DNA from: Leifsonia sp. Root4 | GTDB taxonomy: Bacteria; Actinomycetota; Actinomycetes; Actinomycetales; Microbacteriaceae | Direction of reading: 5' to 3' | Length of the DNA: 64,000 nt | Assembly: GCF_001425085.1 (NCBI RefSeq) | Contig: NZ_LMDN01000003.1 | Coordinates: 714,341 to 778,340, forward strand | In this document: positions 63,275 through 64,000 of the stretch, one piece after another | Layout of the letters: each line of letters begins with the position of its first letter | Position numbering within the stretch: the stretch's first letter is position 1 | Program-made: the position numbers and the translations under genes | Notes under the pieces: generated by a model | What the model was told of the DNA's origin: nothing | Databases searched by the model: none | What the model saw: the letters and a program-made list of their open reading frames with translations, nothing else

Positions 63275-64000
63275 ATGGGAACCCCAACGGAGGCAGTCAT
63301 CGACGCACACGCCCTGCTGCTTTCCGCCCTGGCTGATCCCGACGCCAGGATGCTCCACCACGATGCCCTGCTGGAGTTCGCCGCCGTCGCCGAGGCCGCC
63401 GGGCGTGCTGCCGATGCCCTCCGCATCCGGGCCGCGGGCGAGGTCGCGTTCCACTCCCGCCCGGAGCTCGGCGAGGACCGCCTCTCGGCGAAGAAGGGCT
63501 GCCGCAACGCGGTGGAACTCCTCGCCCGCATCACGCTGGCGTCCGAGCGCACGCTGACGCAGCGGATGCGGCTCGGCGAAGCCACCCGGCCGCGCCTCGC
63601 GCTCAGCGGGGAGACGATGCCGGCCCGCTTCGACCACGTCGCCAACGCCCTCAGCGCCGGCACGCTCGGCTACGACAGCGCGACCGCCATCATCGGCACG
63701 CTCGACCCGATCCGGGGCCGGGTCGGCGACCTCAACGTGGAACACGCCGAGACCGCCCTGGTCGAGGCCGCGACCGGACCGACCGTCGAGTCGCCGCTGC
63801 CGTTCGCCGCCGACGAAGTCCGCGGGCAAGCCCGCGTCTGGGAGAGCGTGCTCGACGAGGACGGCGTCGTCCCGGCCGAAGAACGCGCCATGCAAGCACG
63901 CGGGATCAGCGCCGGGTTCACCCGGGACGGGGTCGTGCACCGCAAGATGACGTTGCTGCCGGAGATCGACGCGAAATTCGAAACCTTGATGAACGCCTAT
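63275..64000 (+). CDS. DUF222 domain protein, probable HNH endonuclease, partial
   Basis: The open frame runs 242 residues to the window edge without a stop. It shows the DUF222 (13E12-type) domain: LLEFAAVAEAAGRAADALRIRAAGEVAFHSRPELGEDRLSAKKG-like helix near residues 33-70, ARITLASERTLTQRMRLGEATRPR near 88, and VANALSAGTLGYDSATAIIGTLD near 123, all characteristic of the N-terminal part of actinobacterial HNH endonuclease-like proteins. The HNH region would lie beyond the window, so its presence cannot be checked. The gene is divergent from pyrR. Confidence 0.85.
   Translation, partial: MGTPTEAVIDAHALLLSALADPDARMLHHDALLEFAAVAEAAGRAADALRIRAAGEVAFHSRPELGEDRLSAKKGCRNAVELLARITLASERTLTQRMRLGEATRPRLALSGETMPARFDHVANALSAGTLGYDSATAIIGTLDPIRGRVGDLNVEHAETALVEAATGPTVESPLPFAADEVRGQARVWESVLDEDGVVPAEERAMQARGISAGFTRDGVVHRKMTLLPEIDAKFETLMNAY

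Noticed and set aside
63170..63940. A 256-codon minus-strand frame near the right edge
   Set aside because: It is antisense to the DUF222 gene, whose plus-strand frame has clear family motifs and a promoter.

Overview
The window reads as one contiguous chromosomal segment of a high-GC actinobacterium, most probably of the family Microbacteriaceae. The evidence is strong G/C bias at third codon positions, actinobacterial marker genes (WhiA, an ANTAR regulator of PdtaR type, mycobacterial-type IHF, HGxxPAAW protein, type-2 PyrF, PriA without a P-loop), DUF222/HNH genes, many GTG starts and many apparently leaderless genes with a TANNNT -10 box 6-7 nt before the start codon. The genus cannot be fixed from sequence alone. 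Almost all genes are core housekeeping genes on the minus strand. The plus strand carries only a DUF4126 membrane protein, a thioesterase, a tRNA-Leu, an epoxide hydrolase and a partial DUF222 gene.

Layout, left to right. 1-6.9 kb: glycolysis (pgk partial, gap), sodA, then whiA-rapZ-uvrC, with no yvcK between rapZ and whiA. 6.9-12.6 kb: uvrA, uvrB and coaE, so all three UvrABC subunits lie together; uvrA has a LexA-like box. 12.6-19.6 kb: DUF4126 protein, SAM methyltransferase, ribosomal protein S1, a DUF2207-like membrane protein coupled to a TIGR01777 epimerase, and a DUF885 protein. 19.6-23.6 kb: polA, thioesterase, pdtaR-like regulator, tRNA-Leu(CAA). 23.7-27.8 kb: accessory genes (a DUF222 protein without its HNH motif, epoxide hydrolase, acyl-CoA synthetase). 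27.9-44.9 kb: central nitrogen and amino-acid metabolism (pyk, gltD, gltB, lgt, trpA, trpB, trpC, HGxxPAAW protein, Trp-associated membrane protein, trpE, hisI, hisF, hisG, hisE, rpe). 45.1-46.0 kb: a small GIY-YIG gene between repeat elements. 46.0-62.9 kb: one long tightly packed pyrimidine/macromolecule operon, transcribed pyrR-pyrB-pyrC-PH protein-carA-carB-pyrF-mIHF/gmk-rpoZ-coaBC-metK-priA-fmt-rsmB. 62.9-64 kb: the pyrR leader and a divergent DUF222 gene that runs off the end.

How the parts work together: PyrR probably represses the pyrimidine operon translationally through a PyrR-loop hairpin just before its ribosome binding site. Genes within the trp/his and pyr blocks are joined by ATGA/GTGA overlaps, which suggests coupled translation.

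Most notable observations: (i) an in-frame fusion of the nucleoid protein mIHF to guanylate kinase; (ii) five copies of a 120-165 bp imperfect palindromic repeat, all placed directly downstream of stop codons and flanking a GIY-YIG nuclease gene; (iii) the PyrR leader; (iv) a recurrent TAGRCT-N6-start leaderless promoter design that revises the polA start; (v) a DUF222 protein whose HNH core appears to be deleted. No CRISPR array, prophage, insertion sequence or secondary-metabolite cluster was seen.
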